Of a stretch of DNA of 64,000 bases, positions 21,263 to 35,500 are shown piece after piece. A program made the translations under genes and the position numbers. Each line of letters begins with the position of its first letter. Position 1 is the stretch's first letter. Under the pieces are notes generated by a model. It made no database searches and was not told the DNA's origin. It worked only from the letters and a program-made list of their open reading frames with translations. The stretch is taken from contig NC_088317.1 of the NCBI RefSeq assembly GCF_910592395.1, positions 15,748,001 to 15,812,000 on the forward strand. The letters run 5' to 3'. The stretch is from Lineus longissimus. Lineage: Eukaryota; Nemertea; Pilidiophora; Heteronemertea; Lineidae.

Positions 21263-23453
21263 GCTCGGGAGGTGATGCTTTTTTCAGCAGCTTCACCAAA
21301 TATCTGTAGTTGAACTGGGTATAACTGCAAAATACGGTTTTGGGGTGTATGGGAGATCAGGAAGACTGTGGTTGTGACATGCAGAATAAGGACTGGTCCT
21401 TGATACGTCTGCATTGGACTGGTCACATTCGTTTTGAAGGTGTGGTAACCGGGAGACACTCTGCGTATGTGAAATTTTACGAGGCATCCTAAGTACGCAG
21501 GCCGGTAAAGAAGGAGAGAATGTGCTCCTGGAAGTGTCCGGACCATTGTACTCAGATTATGGTATTCATTGTTCTATACATGCTTCCCGAAATTGGTGGC
21601 TTGCATTGAAACTAACTTTTTCCCCCTTGTCCGTCATTAAAGGCATTCAAGTAGGTTGATCAACCATGACTATCTCCCTTGTCCCTTCACCATAAGGCCT
21701 AGTTTCCCCTTATGACATCACTATTTCGGACACTCAGCGCCCCATTTCTGGAAAGGTGTATAGGGCCATGACATAAGCTCCAAGACTATAGCGATTATCC
21801 TTCATTGTTCCCCGGACATTCTATACTAGGACAATTCAAACTTTTACACTGACCAACACTGTTATTGTATTCTGACGGATTATGGTGTTTGGTTCAATAG
21901 CGGAGAGATTTAAGCGCATAATAGAATCCTTTGTTCTCCGGACATTCTATCGAGGACATTGTAAACGTCTACACCGGCCGTTGCACAACCATGCGTGATT
22001 CTTTTAAACAAGGACGGGGGTCTGGTGTCCTCCGCCCAATCCCCTACTTCCACGGCCGGGCATCCTTGCCTTCTTCCGAGGTCTTTGTGTTGCACTCCCG
22101 AGGCCGTGTGATTTCGTCATTCTACATGTATACATGCTGACTCCGTGGGGAGGGGGCCGAAGCAGGTACCATTGCGCCCGCAGCTTAGACCTTCATCATT
22201 GTACATAGGAAACGTATGAAAGGCAGTTTGATAAGCTGTCTCTGTTTTCTCTCCCCTTTTTGCTTCAAGTCACACGCTATGGACGTTCATCGCATGGGAA
22301 CACTGATGAATAGGAACATGAAAGTCATTACACCGACTTGTGTCACTTTCGCAAACCACTTTCACGTTCGTCTGAGTACCGTGAAAGAGAAACAGACCAA
22401 GGATGGAGTGAATGGGGACAAATAGTTTCATAAAGCTGGTCCACAAAGAAGGCCTGGCGAACTATTTGTCAGTGCAGGCCTATTGGGGGGGGGGAGGTCT
22501 CGTAACCTTTTCTTTCCCTTTAGAGGTACCGCCTATATTACATAACATGATTACGACTTCATCAAAGAATGACGCGTCTCGCAATCCTGTCGAAGAGGCA
22601 AGATCCACGTGGCCGTCTCTGCCATCTTGAAAATGTGTCTATGAAAGTGCTCACCAAAATCTCAATTTACTTGGCGTATATTCATAGTTCAACAGAAACA
22701 ACATCATAGAATCGATGGCGAGTATTCAGGCCATATATCTCTGTCCAAGTGGTTTACTTGGGGAGGGCTTCTATCTCAATGTCTTCTTGAAGGCCAAAGG
22801 CAGAAGCGTCCCAATGCTGTCCAAGGTACTCGAGCAAGAAGGGTTGAACCAAGGTCTGATTGTATGGTGTCTCCTTCAGGTAAATGGGTTCCTGTAGCAG
22901 AGATTGGTTGTAGATACGCCCTGTTCACAAAGAGTGATCCAACATGCACAACAAGGTTGTCTGGAGAAGACACTAGCACAACCAGGCTTTCTAACAAAGA
23001 CATTGGAACAACCAGTCCAAGTTGTTGACAGACTGAAATCAGACGCAAGCCCAGTCGGTGGAGGGCTTGGCATGGGGATTGAAATCTTCTTAGGACCAAG
23101 GTGCTTTCCACGTTCTCACACAACAAAATCAATTAAAAGCTCTAGTTTAATCGTTTTATTTGTAAAATTAGAAATCTGATACATAAGAAATCCAATAAAG
23201 TCATATAATAATTATTCACGTTTTGACAATTTCTTTGTGCAGTTTGATATTTTCTAAGATCTAGACGCTATGTTTCCCTAAAACCATAATTAGCATGCAT
23301 CACTTTTCTTTCATTTTATTGATCTAATCACATTATCAAGGGGAAATAACATGCACAGCCCCAGAGGTAAGGCATTTTTAGGTCTCACCAGGAAGTTCAC
23401 CACCAAAGCATAAGGCAATGGTAAAAGCTGTACATATATGTTTTTTCAATATA

Positions 23454-23649
23454 CAGTGGAACCTCCCTTAGTGGACACCTCACTATTAAGGACAATCTCT
23501 CTCTGAAGGACAATCTCTCTATGAAGGACAATAGATTTGGTCCCAAAGTTGTTGTTTCAATTCAATTTGACCTCTCTAATCTGGACACCTCTCTATTAAG
23601 GACAGCACTTGCCAATCCCAAGGGTGTCCTTAATAGAGAGGTTCTACTG
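23454..23649 (+). mobile_element. TA-flanked 'AACCTC' MITE, copy 3
   Basis: Complete copy, opening CAGTGGAACCTCCCTTAG and ending GAGGTTCTACTG, flanked by TA. One internal CTCTCT-AAGGACAAT block is duplicated. Confidence 0.85.
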
Positions 23650-23808
23650 TATATACTAACATCTACACACAGGGGGTCAGTTTACCACATGTCTTGAGCA
23701 ACCTTGTACTCCGGGGGGGGGTATTTTTCAATCCCTACCCCCTTTTATTGGCATGACCCCTCTCTTAGTATCATACTGTAATACACAGCCCCCTTTTGGT
23801 ATTTATGT

Positions 23809-23987
23809 AGAGTGGAACCTCTGTAACCAGGACACACTCTCTATAAAGGACAGCGATTTTAATTTTGGTCCCAGACGGGTGATTTCCATATAACTTTAAA
23901 CCTGTAATCAGGACACTTTCCAATTAACATGATTAAGGACAGCATGTGTCTGTTCTCAAGGGGGTCCTCATAAAAGAGATTCTACTG
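23809..23987 (+). mobile_element. TA-flanked 'AACCTC' MITE, copy 4 (degenerate)
   Basis: Recognisable by AGTGGAACCTCTGTAACC, AATCAGGACAC and GATTCTACTG, but with many substitutions. Confidence 0.7.
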
Positions 23988-24507
23988 CCCCCTTGCAACT
24001 GCGGGTTTGAGGAAATAATTACAGAGTTTAGTATTTGAGGAAAAAGCTTATTGAAAATATGTAGCATATGACGGAGGGAAGGTATCTTTTTAACATGTTT
24101 AAGGATTCCTCTGGTCTCACTACACGGCTTGATGGAAACACAAGGACCTAGCTGTCACACGTGCTTTGCCTTGACATCAGCAAAAACCCATCACACACGT
24201 TTTGGTACAAGAATGCTCTGCACAATTCATTTGGACATGTTGGAGTGACCCCCCCTCAATATCTACATTCACTACAGTCCTAAAATCTTTGACTACTTTT
24301 CTATTATAACATGTATAATCTACTTTTTTCTATTATAACATGCATGATCTACTTTTCTATATACATGTAATCTACTTTTCCTAAATAATCTACTTTTCCT
24401 ATTATACATGTTATAATCACAGGTTTTGATGTAATTTTGATTAAATTTCGAGATCACAATCAAGATATGATAAAATGATACAGATAAAGTAGATTTCTTC
24501 TGACAAG

Positions 24508-24641
24508 GTAAGGCAAGGTTCTACAATTATAGCCAAGGTCCTATTATAGCACCCATGTACATTGATATGTGCTGCAAGCTGGTTTCCACACTGTATGGGA
24601 TATAATCATACTGAGGTTATAATTGTCCCACTTTTCCTTAC
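24508..24641. mobile_element. Fold-back MITE (GTAAGG ends), unexpanded relative of 12260-12586
   Basis: GTAAGGCAAGGTTCTACAAT at the left is matched in inverse by the right end TCCTTAC. The ACAATTATAGCC block is shared with the copy in the CASK intron. Confidence 0.7.
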
Positions 24642-24879
24642 ATAATCAATTTTGATAAAATAATAAACAATGATAACATCATATAATTTACAATCATAAA
24701 AGTGAATATTTACATGATAAAAATTTTTCAAGTAAATCTGATTACTTTTGACTTTGCATAGTCTTTTTTGACATTTATGTTATAATCATCAGAAACTTCT
24801 TAATTTTACACTTCATCCTACATGAAGTATAAATATGATATAACGAAAAAAATTCTATAAACATGATTTCTTTTGACAA

Positions 24880-25345
24880 TCTTTAGTTTATTTGACCAAA
24901 TAATAATCACATTTTTCATCATTCCAGTAGACTTTGTACATACAATACAATACAATATGAAATATATTGTATATACAAAATATAATATTTTGTATAGTTT
25001 ATTTGACCAAATAATAATCATATTTTTCATCATTCCAGTAGACTTGGTACATACAATATAATACAATACAATATGAATTATATTGTATATACAAAATAAA
25101 ATATTTTGTATAGTTTATTTGACAAAATAATAATCATATTTTTCATCATTCCAGTAGACTTGGTACATACAATACAATACAATACAATATGAAATATATT
25201 GTATATACAAAATATAATATTTTGTATAGTTTATTTGACCAAATAATAATCATATTTTTCATCATTCCAGTAGACTTGGTACATACAATATAATACAATA
25301 CGATATGAAATATATTGTATATACAAAATAAAATATTTTGTATAG
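24880..25345. repeat. Tandem repeat, unit about 110-115 bp, four copies
   Basis: Unit with TTTGTATAGTTTATTTGACC, then TTTTTCATCATTCCAGTAGA and an (ATACA)n stretch. Very AT-rich. Confidence 0.88.
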
Positions 25346-25625
25346 CACCTTTCCAGGTTGCCCAGCTTAAAGAGCTCTTCTCCTCACCAGGACTAATCAT
25401 TGTAGATGTGATAGAATCAAAATGAACTAATAAATGTGATCTATTTTGATAATACATAATATATTCAGACAAAAACAGATATTTTGTATAGCACCTTTCC
25501 AGGTTGCCCAGCTTAAAGAGCTCTTCTCACCAGGACTAATCATTGTAGATGTGATAGATTTAAAATGAACTAATAAATGTGATCTATTTTGATAATACAT
25601 AATATATTCAGACAAAAACAGATAA
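25345..25625. repeat. Tandem duplication, about 137-bp unit, two copies
   Basis: Two near-identical copies starting TATAGCACCTTTCCAGGTTG and ending in TTCAGACAAAAACAGATA. Confidence 0.88.
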
Positions 25626-25659
25626 AAAAACTCACTGACGTAATCTACCAACTCATCTT

Positions 25660-25892
25660 GATAACAGATACATTAAATGAGGAACAGTGACTTTAAGCGG
25701 GCCATCAAAACTCATTTATTTTCCAAATATTTTTTAAATGGGTAAAGTCTTAGTTTTTATATTTCTCTTCATTACCATTGTTTTAAATTTCTTATCTTTT
25801 ACACCAGTGTTATACCAATGTAAAGTGCCTTAGAGCTCGTTTTACCTGTATAGGGCACTATAAAATATGGTAATTTAATTTAATTTTTAATT
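25660..25892 (+). mobile_element. 3' end of a CR1/L2-type LINE (truncated)
   Basis: A short coding remnant reads NSDFKRAIKTHLFSKYFLNG followed by a stop, typical of the last residues of CR1/L2-group reverse transcriptase ORFs. A 3' tail with GTGCCTTAGAGCTCG, GGGCACTATAAAATATGG and AATTTAATTTAA repeats follows. The 5' part is missing. It is a dead fragment. Confidence 0.65.
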
Positions 25893-26014
25893 TAACATAC
25901 ATGCAGGCTTGCCACAGGCTTGTCAGATAAAAAGTCTAAGAATTGACAGAGATACTGACTTGGGGAAAACATCACTTTCTAAAATTCAAATCAGAGAAAA
26001 CCTTGTTCAAAGAT

Positions 26015-26235
26015 GTGACTCGCTCTACCAAAACTAGGCGCTTGTCGCATCTGAACTTGACAGGTTGATACGGACTTGTTGTTCATTTCCCTATTGTAGA
26101 CCTTTTGTGAAATCTATCACAAACTGATTTGGTCACATTTCACAAAAGGTCTACAATAGGGAAATGAACAACAAGTCCGTATCAACCTGTCAAGTTCAGA
26201 TGCGACAAGCGCCTAGTTTTGGTAGAGCGAGTCAC
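26015..26235. mobile_element. Perfect hairpin element, 99-bp arms, 23-bp loop
   Basis: The left arm 26015-26113 and right arm 26137-26235 are exact reverse complements as far as I can read. Ends read GTGACTCGCTCTACC and GGTAGAGCGAGTCAC. It is related to longer, diverged elements at about 40088-40268 and 60345-60530 that share the AAAACCAGGCGCATGTCGC-like end block. It lies downstream of the Na+/H+ exchanger stop codon and may be in its 3' UTR. Confidence 0.85.
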
Positions 26236-26502
26236 AGATATGTCACAAAGTAGAAGAAGCACTTAAATGAGAAGTTTAATTTGCTATATTACAACGCTTT
26301 AGTTGTCTCTGAATACTTTTAGACATAGCTGAAGTTACTAGGGAAAGTAATAAAATACTAGTAAAAAACTTTTTCAAAAATCTTTTTTTCCCCTTTTCTC
26401 TCTTCTTCCCAAATGCGTCCCACGGATCCTTTAGCCACAGCCTGTCACAAATTCTCTCAACATTCCCTATTTAACGCTAACATCCGCATCATCACATCAC
26501 AA
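26236..26502. other. Probable 3' UTR/flank of the Na+/H+ exchanger gene
   Basis: Sequence between the exchanger stop codon (minus strand) and the hairpin element. I saw no clear polyadenylation signal on the minus strand. Confidence 0.4.
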
Positions 26503-29500
26503 TCACATAATAGTTTCATCATCCTTCATCAATGGCGTATCCGCGTCGACGTTCGATTCACCAGATATTCCCAGATCTATCGTACGACCTCGTTGCAGCG
26601 TTGGTCTGTCACGTCGCGGCGACGGCTGAGGCTGGGATGAACCGTTAACATTGGGCGTCGCTTCCAACGTTGTCGCTTGTGTCTGGTCTATCTCGTCTTC
26701 ACCTCCTGTAATTTCAAGATGAAATCTCTAAATCTTGGTTTCTATCATCAGAAATAGTACCCTTATAAAACTGGTGGGTTGGGGGTGGCCTTACTCAAGG
26801 TGCATGCCCCCACCCATTTTAACATGTTTGATGGAGAGTAACAACTTGAGGGCCCTCTCCACAAAAAGCATGAATCAATTCTATTTTAGCCTTCAGATGC
26901 CCAGAAAATGGATATCGGACACTCCAATTTATTTCTCTTCAGGAGGGCCCAAGGCCTGCCCTTTTTTTCAAGATTTCACATTCTGTGTTTCCTGGGTTTG
27001 GCCCCTTTCCCAAATTTCTGGATCCACCACAGAAATAGAAGGTTTTTTTTCAGGTGGCGGCAAAATTTGGGGCAGGTGACCCAAGAAACAAGTTTTTATT
27101 TCACCTGGCCCCAACCAAACATACTCACCTGACTCCACTATTGCACTAAGAAAAGGCGTCACTGGCGGGTGCTTTGGCGATGGCGATACTGCTAGCGACT
27201 GTTCACTGGAGGCTGGCGACAAGGTACGGGACCGCATCATTCGCTGCGTAAGCAGGGTCTTGTGATGGAGTTGCTGCATCAAGTCTTGGTCATCGTCGTT
27301 AACCAGATTCTTATCATACGTTTGGTGAAGGGCCTAAAAAACGGGAATCATTTTTTAGTATCATTGAAATGCATCGGAACCCCCCTTAGCAGACACCTCT
27401 GCATTAGGTTCAGCCTCCCTATTAAGGACACTAGTTGGCTGTTTCCCTTCAATTTGACTTCTCCAATGAGGACACCTCTCTATTAAGGACAGAACTTGCC
27501 AGTCCCAAGGGTGTCCTTAATAGAGAGGTTCTACTGTACATGTATTTGTATATCCGTCTCCACTACGGAAATGTTAATATTTATATTCAGTTCAAAATTC
27601 AATCACAAATTAAAATTTTTTTAACGAACTGCATAGGCCTTTTATTCGCACTTACTGTAGCAGGCCTAAATGATAACATCTTATTTAACTCCCTCCGCTC
27701 AGCAGTTTTCTCATCCACATTCTTTTTTGGGATAAGCTTCCTTGTCTTTTGCTTCCTGGCCTTCTCTGCACCGGGTAGACCAAGGATGTCTACAGATACT
27801 GGAAAATAGCACCATACACATTGCTACCGGGTGTAAAAATATTGTCTCGCTACTTTTAAAGTTGAGTTACTTTTTTCAATTATGATTATCACTTTTAAGT
27901 TGAGTTACTTTTTTTCAATTATGATTATCTAACTGTTTTTAGGAATGGAAAATAAAACCCCACATTGAGCAGATTGCAACAGGGTGTAACAAAATAGACT
28001 CTCTACTTTTAGAGTTGGAGTAACCTTTTTCAAATACGTTTTTCAAAACAGTTGTTAGGAATTGAAAATATAACCACACAATTGAGGAGATGACTATTGC
28101 TACAGGGTGTTAAAAAACCTTGCTACTTTTAAAGTTGAATAACTTTTTTTTAAATATGTTTTTTCAAGGCGGTTGTTGGAATGGAAATAAAACTCCACAC
28201 TTGAGCAGATGACATTTGTGTGAGAAGAGAATATCTACATGTAGAAGATACACTATACACTGTGCAGCTGAACCTCCCACCTGGCTTATGCCTAGAGTAT
28301 CACTTTAAAGTGATACTATGATGTGATTTACAACTTTGCGGAAATACGTCTGTTTTTAATTGTTGATCACAAATGTAAAGCTCAAATTTTCCATTTTTGA
28401 TTAGATTTAGTATAAAATCGCTGAATGTAAACCACCGCAACCGCGAAAATATTCATGTTGTGACGTCATCAACGAAAACGGCTTTGAAGCGAGCCGTCCG
28501 GGCAGGATTAAACCATCGATTTCTAGAAAATGTGCATTTCGATTTGAAAACCTTACCGATTTATGAGAAAGTGACGTAGTCATTTGTCAAAAACAGCTAA
28601 AACATTATATGCTGAAATTCGACACGAGTTACCCTTTGAATAAAATATATTTCTATAAAACTCCTACCAAACTTACATGCTGATGACGCGGGTCTCGCCT
28701 GGCTTGTTTCATTTTTCAACACTGTTAATACAACACAAAACATGGGCCATTTAAATTTTCAGGAATCAAGAAAACAAGGAATCATCAGGAACGCCAAGGA
28801 ATATAATAATAATAATAATGTGATGCATTTATATAGCGCTCCTCAGTAACGGAACTGTTAAAGCGCTGTGGGATATCATATTATTACCCCGGTCTCGACA
28901 GAAATCAATCAGGGGTTTCAAGAAGCAACCAGAAGGCGCTCACTTGAGCTTGACAAGTCGGGGAACCAAGGAGTGACTCGGCCGGGAGTCGAACCCACGA
29001 CCTCCTGATCATGAGGCCGACTCTCTTCCACTGCGCTACCACTGCCCCAAATAGACTCCAAATGATGCGAGAAAATGACAATGTGATAAATCCATGTCGA
29101 GACCTTGGCATTCCTTAGCATTCCTTCCTTTCTAGATTCCTTAAAATCTCTATGGCCCAAAGCACGGTTAAAAAATCATGCACGAAAGGCACAACAGTCA
29201 ATGAATGGAGAAATCATGCAAAATCGAACACTGGGAATGAAATTAAGTCCGTAAGAGTCTGGGTTTTTTAGTCGGCCCAAAGCACAGTTAAAAAATCATG
29301 CACGAAAGGCACAACAGTCAATGAATGGAGAAATGATGCAAAATTAAACACTGGGAATGAAATTAAGTCCGTAAGAGTCTGGGTTTTTTAGTGGAACTAT
29401 CACCTGAGTAGCTGTCTTGGCCCAAAAAGCCATGAGACCACAGGTCGAGTGGGTTCTTGGGGCCGAGTCAACAACAAATTGACACGCTGTATGAAGGACC

Positions 29501-32500
29501 TCGTGAAAAATATCGGCCTTTTTGTAGCCTCGAAGAAGCACGCACACTCATGGTGACATGCAGCATCCACAAACGTTTAAAATACGCCGTTAAACCTTAG
29601 CACAAACCGGCGTAAACCGGTTCGGTCAGGGAGGAGGGCGTGGGATCTGTTTAAACGAAACTCAAAACAAAACAAACTGAGCACGCAAAAGTTACGAAAA
29701 AGTAATCTTACATCTTCTTGTTCGACTGTTGTCCAACATTTCTGGATGAGTGAGAATGCCTGGCAGTGTCTCGTCAAATCTTCCTTTCATCGTGAACGAT
29801 TCTGGGATGGATGAGATACTGAAAGATAATAAACAGATGTCCTGGATTGAAGTCTTTGTTGCGATTTGTCCCTTGAGCATGTTGGGATATTAGAGCATTA
29901 CATGTATGTGGCCTACTGCACCAAAGAAGGTGGTAAGTTCGAGTATTACATGTATGCGGCCTACTGTACCAAAAGAAGGTGGTAAGTTAGAGTATTACAT
30001 GTATGTGGCCTACTGCGCCAAAGAAGGCGGTAAGTTGCACTTGGGGTAAGTTGGGGTATGGTATTAAGTCACATTTGGTGTGACTTGTCTATGAAGAGCT
30101 TCATGTAATTGGAAATAGATGATTCATTCCTGACAGGGACATCACTGAAAATCAAGCATGTTCTTTCTGCCCATTTTGCCTCCAGAGTGATGTCACTGCA
30201 TTTTAAACACAATGTAACTGGATTGAGAATAAGGCACGACTAACTGGTAGCAGGTTTGATTCTTGGTGCAATGTTTTGGGAAGCACCAGACCTCATGCCT
30301 TTGAAGGTAGATCTACGCCTTGGTGTTAAACAGGTGACTGTTCAAAACGTATATTAACGGCCATGGTGGTCTGAGAGTTAACTGGAGACAGAAATGTGCA
30401 AGGAGGTTGAACGTTGATCTACGTCCATGGTAATAAACAGGTGACTATTCGAAACGTATATTAACGTCCATGGTGGTCTTGAGTTAACTGGAGACAGAAA
30501 TGTGCAAGGAGCTTTAACGTTGATCTACGTCCTTGGTGATAAACAGGTGACTATTCAAAACGTATATTAATGGCCATGGTGGTCTCAGTTAACTGGAGAC
30601 AGAAATGTGCAAGGAGGTTGAACGTGGATCTACGTCCTTGGTGATATACAGGTGACTATTCAAAACGTATATTAACGGCCTTGGTGGTCTGAGAGTTAAC
30701 TGGAGACAGAAATGTGCAAGGAGGTTGAACGTGGATCTACGTCCTTGGTGATAAACAGGTGACTGTTCAAAACGTACATTAATGGCCATAGTGGTCAGAG
30801 AGTTAACTGGAGACAGAAATGTGCAAGGAGGTTGAACGTGGATCTACGTCCTTGGTGATATACAGGTGACTGTTCAAAACGTATATTAACGGCCATGGTG
30901 GTCTGAGAGTTAACTGGAGACAGAAATGTGCAAGGAGGTTGAACGTGGATCTACGTCCTTGGTGATATACAGGTGACTATTCAAAACGTATATTAACGGC
31001 CATGGTGGTCTGAGAGTTAACTGGAGACAGAAGAGTGCAAGAAAGGAAGGAAATCATCCTTTGAACAAGGACGATTGTGTAGTTTTATTGAAGTAGAAGG
31101 TAAAAGGTGTCATACAAAAGAATGCATTACTAGGGACTATATTTCGATGACGGGTACTTAACCAACAAGGGAATCAAGAATACATGAGGGAAAGTTTGGA
31201 AAGATAGACATCTAAAATCAATACAAAGTGTGAACCACAAAATCTTCGAGCTTCTTGACTTTGGAATTTTCAAAAATAAGATTAAATAAAAGAGTTTTGC
31301 AATTTTTTTGGACGGATTACCAAATTTGTTTCCGTTTTTTTCTCCCAAAAAACAACATTATTTTGCAACAATTCGTTTTTTCCCAAACCGTGGTTATTGC
31401 GAAGTCCACAAAATGAAATGCCAGAGAAAATTGGGTGGTTTACAGTACAAATGGTACAAATATCAAAGCCCAAACCTCTTCCAAGATAACTCATCTTTCT
31501 CTTGTTCCCCATCGCTGTCCTCACTGTAGTATGCAAAGGTCAAAGGTCAAAGATAATATCCTACACCAAGATATAGCTCTACACCATTGCATTCATGAAG
31601 GGTTGCATAAAAGACACACATGTCATACAATTACTGGTTCCAAATATTGAGAAATAGAACATGAATAACTGGCACCAATTAACAATGGGCATTGATCCCC
31701 GCCAGTGGAAGGGTTAACAATCCACAAGTACATGCATTTTGTCACCAGTACAGAATTTAACTGAAAATCACTGAATTTCTAAGGATACTGCAGAAAAAAT
31801 CTCTGATCTAGGGTATACAATAGAACCTCTCTATTAAGGACACCCTCAGGACTGACAAGTGCTGTCCTGATTAGAGAGGTCAAATTGAATGGAAACAACC
31901 AATTTGGGACCAAACCTAGTGTCCTTAATAGAGAGGTGTCTGCTAAGGGAGGTTCCACTGTAATTCTAGGATCTAAAGGTGACATCAAGATTTTTGACTA
32001 ACACCAAAAATGGAAGTAAACTAATTTACCCGTCCTCGTCAACTATTATATTGATGCGACTGCGAGAAAGGTGAAATACAAAGGAGAAATTAGCAACTGA
32101 ATAAAAAACTAGAAATCGACAATTCAATAAGTGACTTGATCAACATCTTGATAATAATAATAACCCATGACGAAGGATCCCCAATCGGCCAGCTGTAGCC
32201 CGATTGAGCTATTTCAGCTTTCACACCTGCAGATTGAGCTATTTCAGCTTTCACACCTGCAGATTGAGCTATTTCAGCTTTCACACCTGCAGATTGAGCT
32301 ATTTCAGCTTTCACACCTGCAGATTGAGCTATTTCAGCTTTCACACCTGCAGATTGAGCTATTTCAGCTTTCACACCTGCAGATTGACTAAACAGGTCAT
32401 GGCCGCCAAAATAACCATTGCTTAAAATGTGCAACGATTCATTTAATATGATCTTGGCCATTCGCAGATTTTCTTTTCAAATTATCGAGCATAGAAACGA

Positions 32501-35500
32501 GTGTTGACGACATACCTTCCCCCTCCTAACAGGGTAGCCTGCCTCTGTAACTTCTTTTCTTGGTATTTGGATGCTGCCTTCGACCCAGGGAGACCTGCGT
32601 AGTGTTGCCTAAAAAGTGAGAATGCACAGAATAAACTTCAAGCAGAGCAAATGAGTGATTTCAATTGCTGCGATCATGCGACAAAAATTGCTTGTTTGTA
32701 GAGGTCAATATGCAGGTGCCTGCAATTGGTGATTGCAGTGACCCAAGCCAGCTTTAACCAGACAGACAAGAATATTTTTGTCGCACATTGCAGCAACTAA
32801 AATTGCAGTAACTAATCACACTAATTTAACTCGGCAACCTGGCAGTCATTTTGTAAATCTTGTCAGACCAAAATCGATAGGGCACCTCACGGACCCGGCC
32901 CATCATGTCCATACAAAACAGACAGTCTGGATAGCGATTAGGTCAGCCTTGCTCAACCGGTCTGCCGCAATGCTCGACAAAACCGCACACTGCCTTGACT
33001 TGTTCAAGAATAATCGTGTGAAGAATACGACACTTACTCCAAAGCCATTTTGTCAAATATCGTCATGATATCAGAATATTTATTACGACATGACCCCTTC
33101 AAGAACCATCTCCTCAGATATCTCTCATCTATTAACTCAAACCGTTGCTGAAACAAAAAGTGATATCATTAATAATTTATCAACATCAATTTTCACTTTC
33201 AGCTTTTCTTAGACCTGAAACCCATCTGGATGTAAATTTTTCTCCATTCACCAATGACCCATCATGTGGTCTGATCAGGGTGTCCCCTACTAAACTCTCA
33301 AACTGTCCTTCTGCAACCTCTGAGAAAGCACTCTCTCCCATTGAGGTAGCCATCCTACTTGGAATTGAACCCCCAACTTCTGTATTGAATTCCCCCTGAT
33401 ATAATTATTGCCCCATCACCCAATGACCTCCTCCACTCCAGCCATCATGTGACCTTGGACATGGCCTTCAATTTCCCCAACCTCTCATACCTTTTCTTTA
33501 ACTATGGAGGAGTTGCCTCTCTGTCAAATGAGTTATAGATCTCACCAGTAATCGCCCCCTCCCCATGACCTCAATTTCTTACTTACCCTGACATAATTAT
33601 TGCCCCATCTCCCAACGACCTCCTCCACTCCAGCCATCATGTGGTCCTGGACATGACCGTGAATCTCCCCAACCAAACTCTCATACTGTTCCTTCTTCAG
33701 GCCTATCTTCATCAACTTCACCAGGGGCTTGATAGTCGTACCCTGAAGCAAAAAGGAACAAATCATTCCAAAGATGCGTTATGTGGTACCCTTCAAAGTC
33801 AAATTGGTACGTGTACAAATTCTTCGGAAGACCTTCTCAAATATTCCAAAATTACGGCAAGGATATCATCAAAGGTTTCAACCAATGCAGTGTTTTCCGA
33901 AATACAGTGGAACCTCTCTATTAGGGACAACCTCTGGACTGACAAGTGCTCTACTACAGAGAGGTGTCCTGGTTAGAGAGGTCAAATTGAAGGGAAACAA
34001 CCAATTTGGGACCAAAGCTAGTGTCCTTGATAGGTTGTCCTCAATAGAGAGGAGTCTGCTGTGGGAGGTTCCACTGCACTGAGGATGACTACATCAACAG
34101 AAGCATAGCGCAAGTCAAAATATCCATCATGGAGATGAATCGGCCGGCAATGACTGGGGGAGGCATACTGACCTGAATAAAGACTGTAAATAGGACAACT
34201 ACCAGTGTGGTGGTTATAAACATATCACGATGGAAGCTTTTATCGGAACTCAACATCACGCAGAGAGAGAAGGACACCGCACCTCTTAGACCACCATACG
34301 CCTGAAACAAGCAAAATAAACGTTTCAAATCAAAATAAACAGGAAAGCGGAAAAATTTACATCTGAAACAAAGGATGTTGCAATCCAAGTCTAAATTGAC
34401 CTGACCAAAGTGACAAATCAAAATAAACAGGAAAGCGAAAAAATTTACATCTGAAACAAAGGATGTTGCAATCCAAGTCTAAATTGACCTGACCAAAGTG
34501 ACAAAGGAGGTCATGCGCTCGTGTCAATAACAACAACTTAAATTGCATGCTGGGTAATTTGCCAGCATGTTTCTCTAGCAAACTAAACCCCTGAAGTGGG
34601 GAATGTAAAGATGGAAATTATATATGTTAGATTAAATAACGACAAAAAACAACAACAACAACAATAACAAAACAAACAAACAAACAATTACTTAAATTTT
34701 TTTAAATTTCACGGCCATATTTTAAAATTTCACGGCCAAACCAAACCCCTGAAGAGGGGAATGTAAAGATGGAAATTATATATGTTAAATTAAATAACAA
34801 CAAAAAACAACAAACAAAAAACAACAAACAACAAACAACAAACAACAACAACAACAAACAAACAATTACTTAAATTCTTTTAAATTTCACGGTCATATAT
34901 TTTCGTCATTATCTCTAAACATCAAAAAACGAAAATAAAAGGCATGCCAATATTTCTGCGTTTAAAGTAGCATCGATGTGGGGAATTGCAGCTCAACAGT
35001 TGAAATTCTGAGTACCTACCATGATGAACTGTTCATGCCAGTCGATCTTGCGCACTTTCCTCCCTCTATTGGCGATAAAACACAACGCAAACACAACTGA
35101 AACGACAATAAAGGACGGTAAACGAAAAGAGTTTGCTGCCAGGTGAACTAAACAGAAGACCAAAAAAGATCACAGTAAAAATGCTTATAACTTAACCCAT
35201 TACAAGAATTTCTTCTGCCTTAACAACAATAAAGGACGGTAAACGAAAAGAGTTTGCTGCCACGTGAACTAAACGGAAGACCAAAAAAGATCACAGTAAA
35301 AAACGCTTATAACTTAACCCATTACAAGAATTTCTTCTGTCTTGCAGACATTGAAGGCATCCATGAATGCCGAGAATTTGTTTTAATGTGTTTTTAAAGA
35401 CCGAGTACCACTTACCAAGGAACAAGGAGGCAAACTGGCAGAATTCTTCTTTGAAATGAAATTGACAATTAGAACACAGCAGGCACATAGCTGTTATTTT

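Larger units (their letters stand above)
13549..26014. other. Gene-poor, repeat-rich spacer between convergent genes (includes CASK 3' UTR)
   Basis: I see no conserved exon here on either strand. The first part must hold the CASK 3' untranslated region; its end could not be fixed. A 160-codon open frame at 14869-15351 has no recognisable domain, no splice context and AT-driven composition, so I do not call it a gene. The rest is minisatellites, three MITE copies, a large inverted repeat and retroposon debris, listed separately. Confidence 0.6.

Noticed and set aside
28970-29046. Possible tRNA gene on the minus strand
   Set aside because: Has A- and B-box sequences but poor stem pairing and continues into a SINE body with an (ATT)n tail.
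32090-32461. 123-residue frame with six SAGVKAEIAQ repeats
   Set aside because: Reading of the 30-bp intronic minisatellite.
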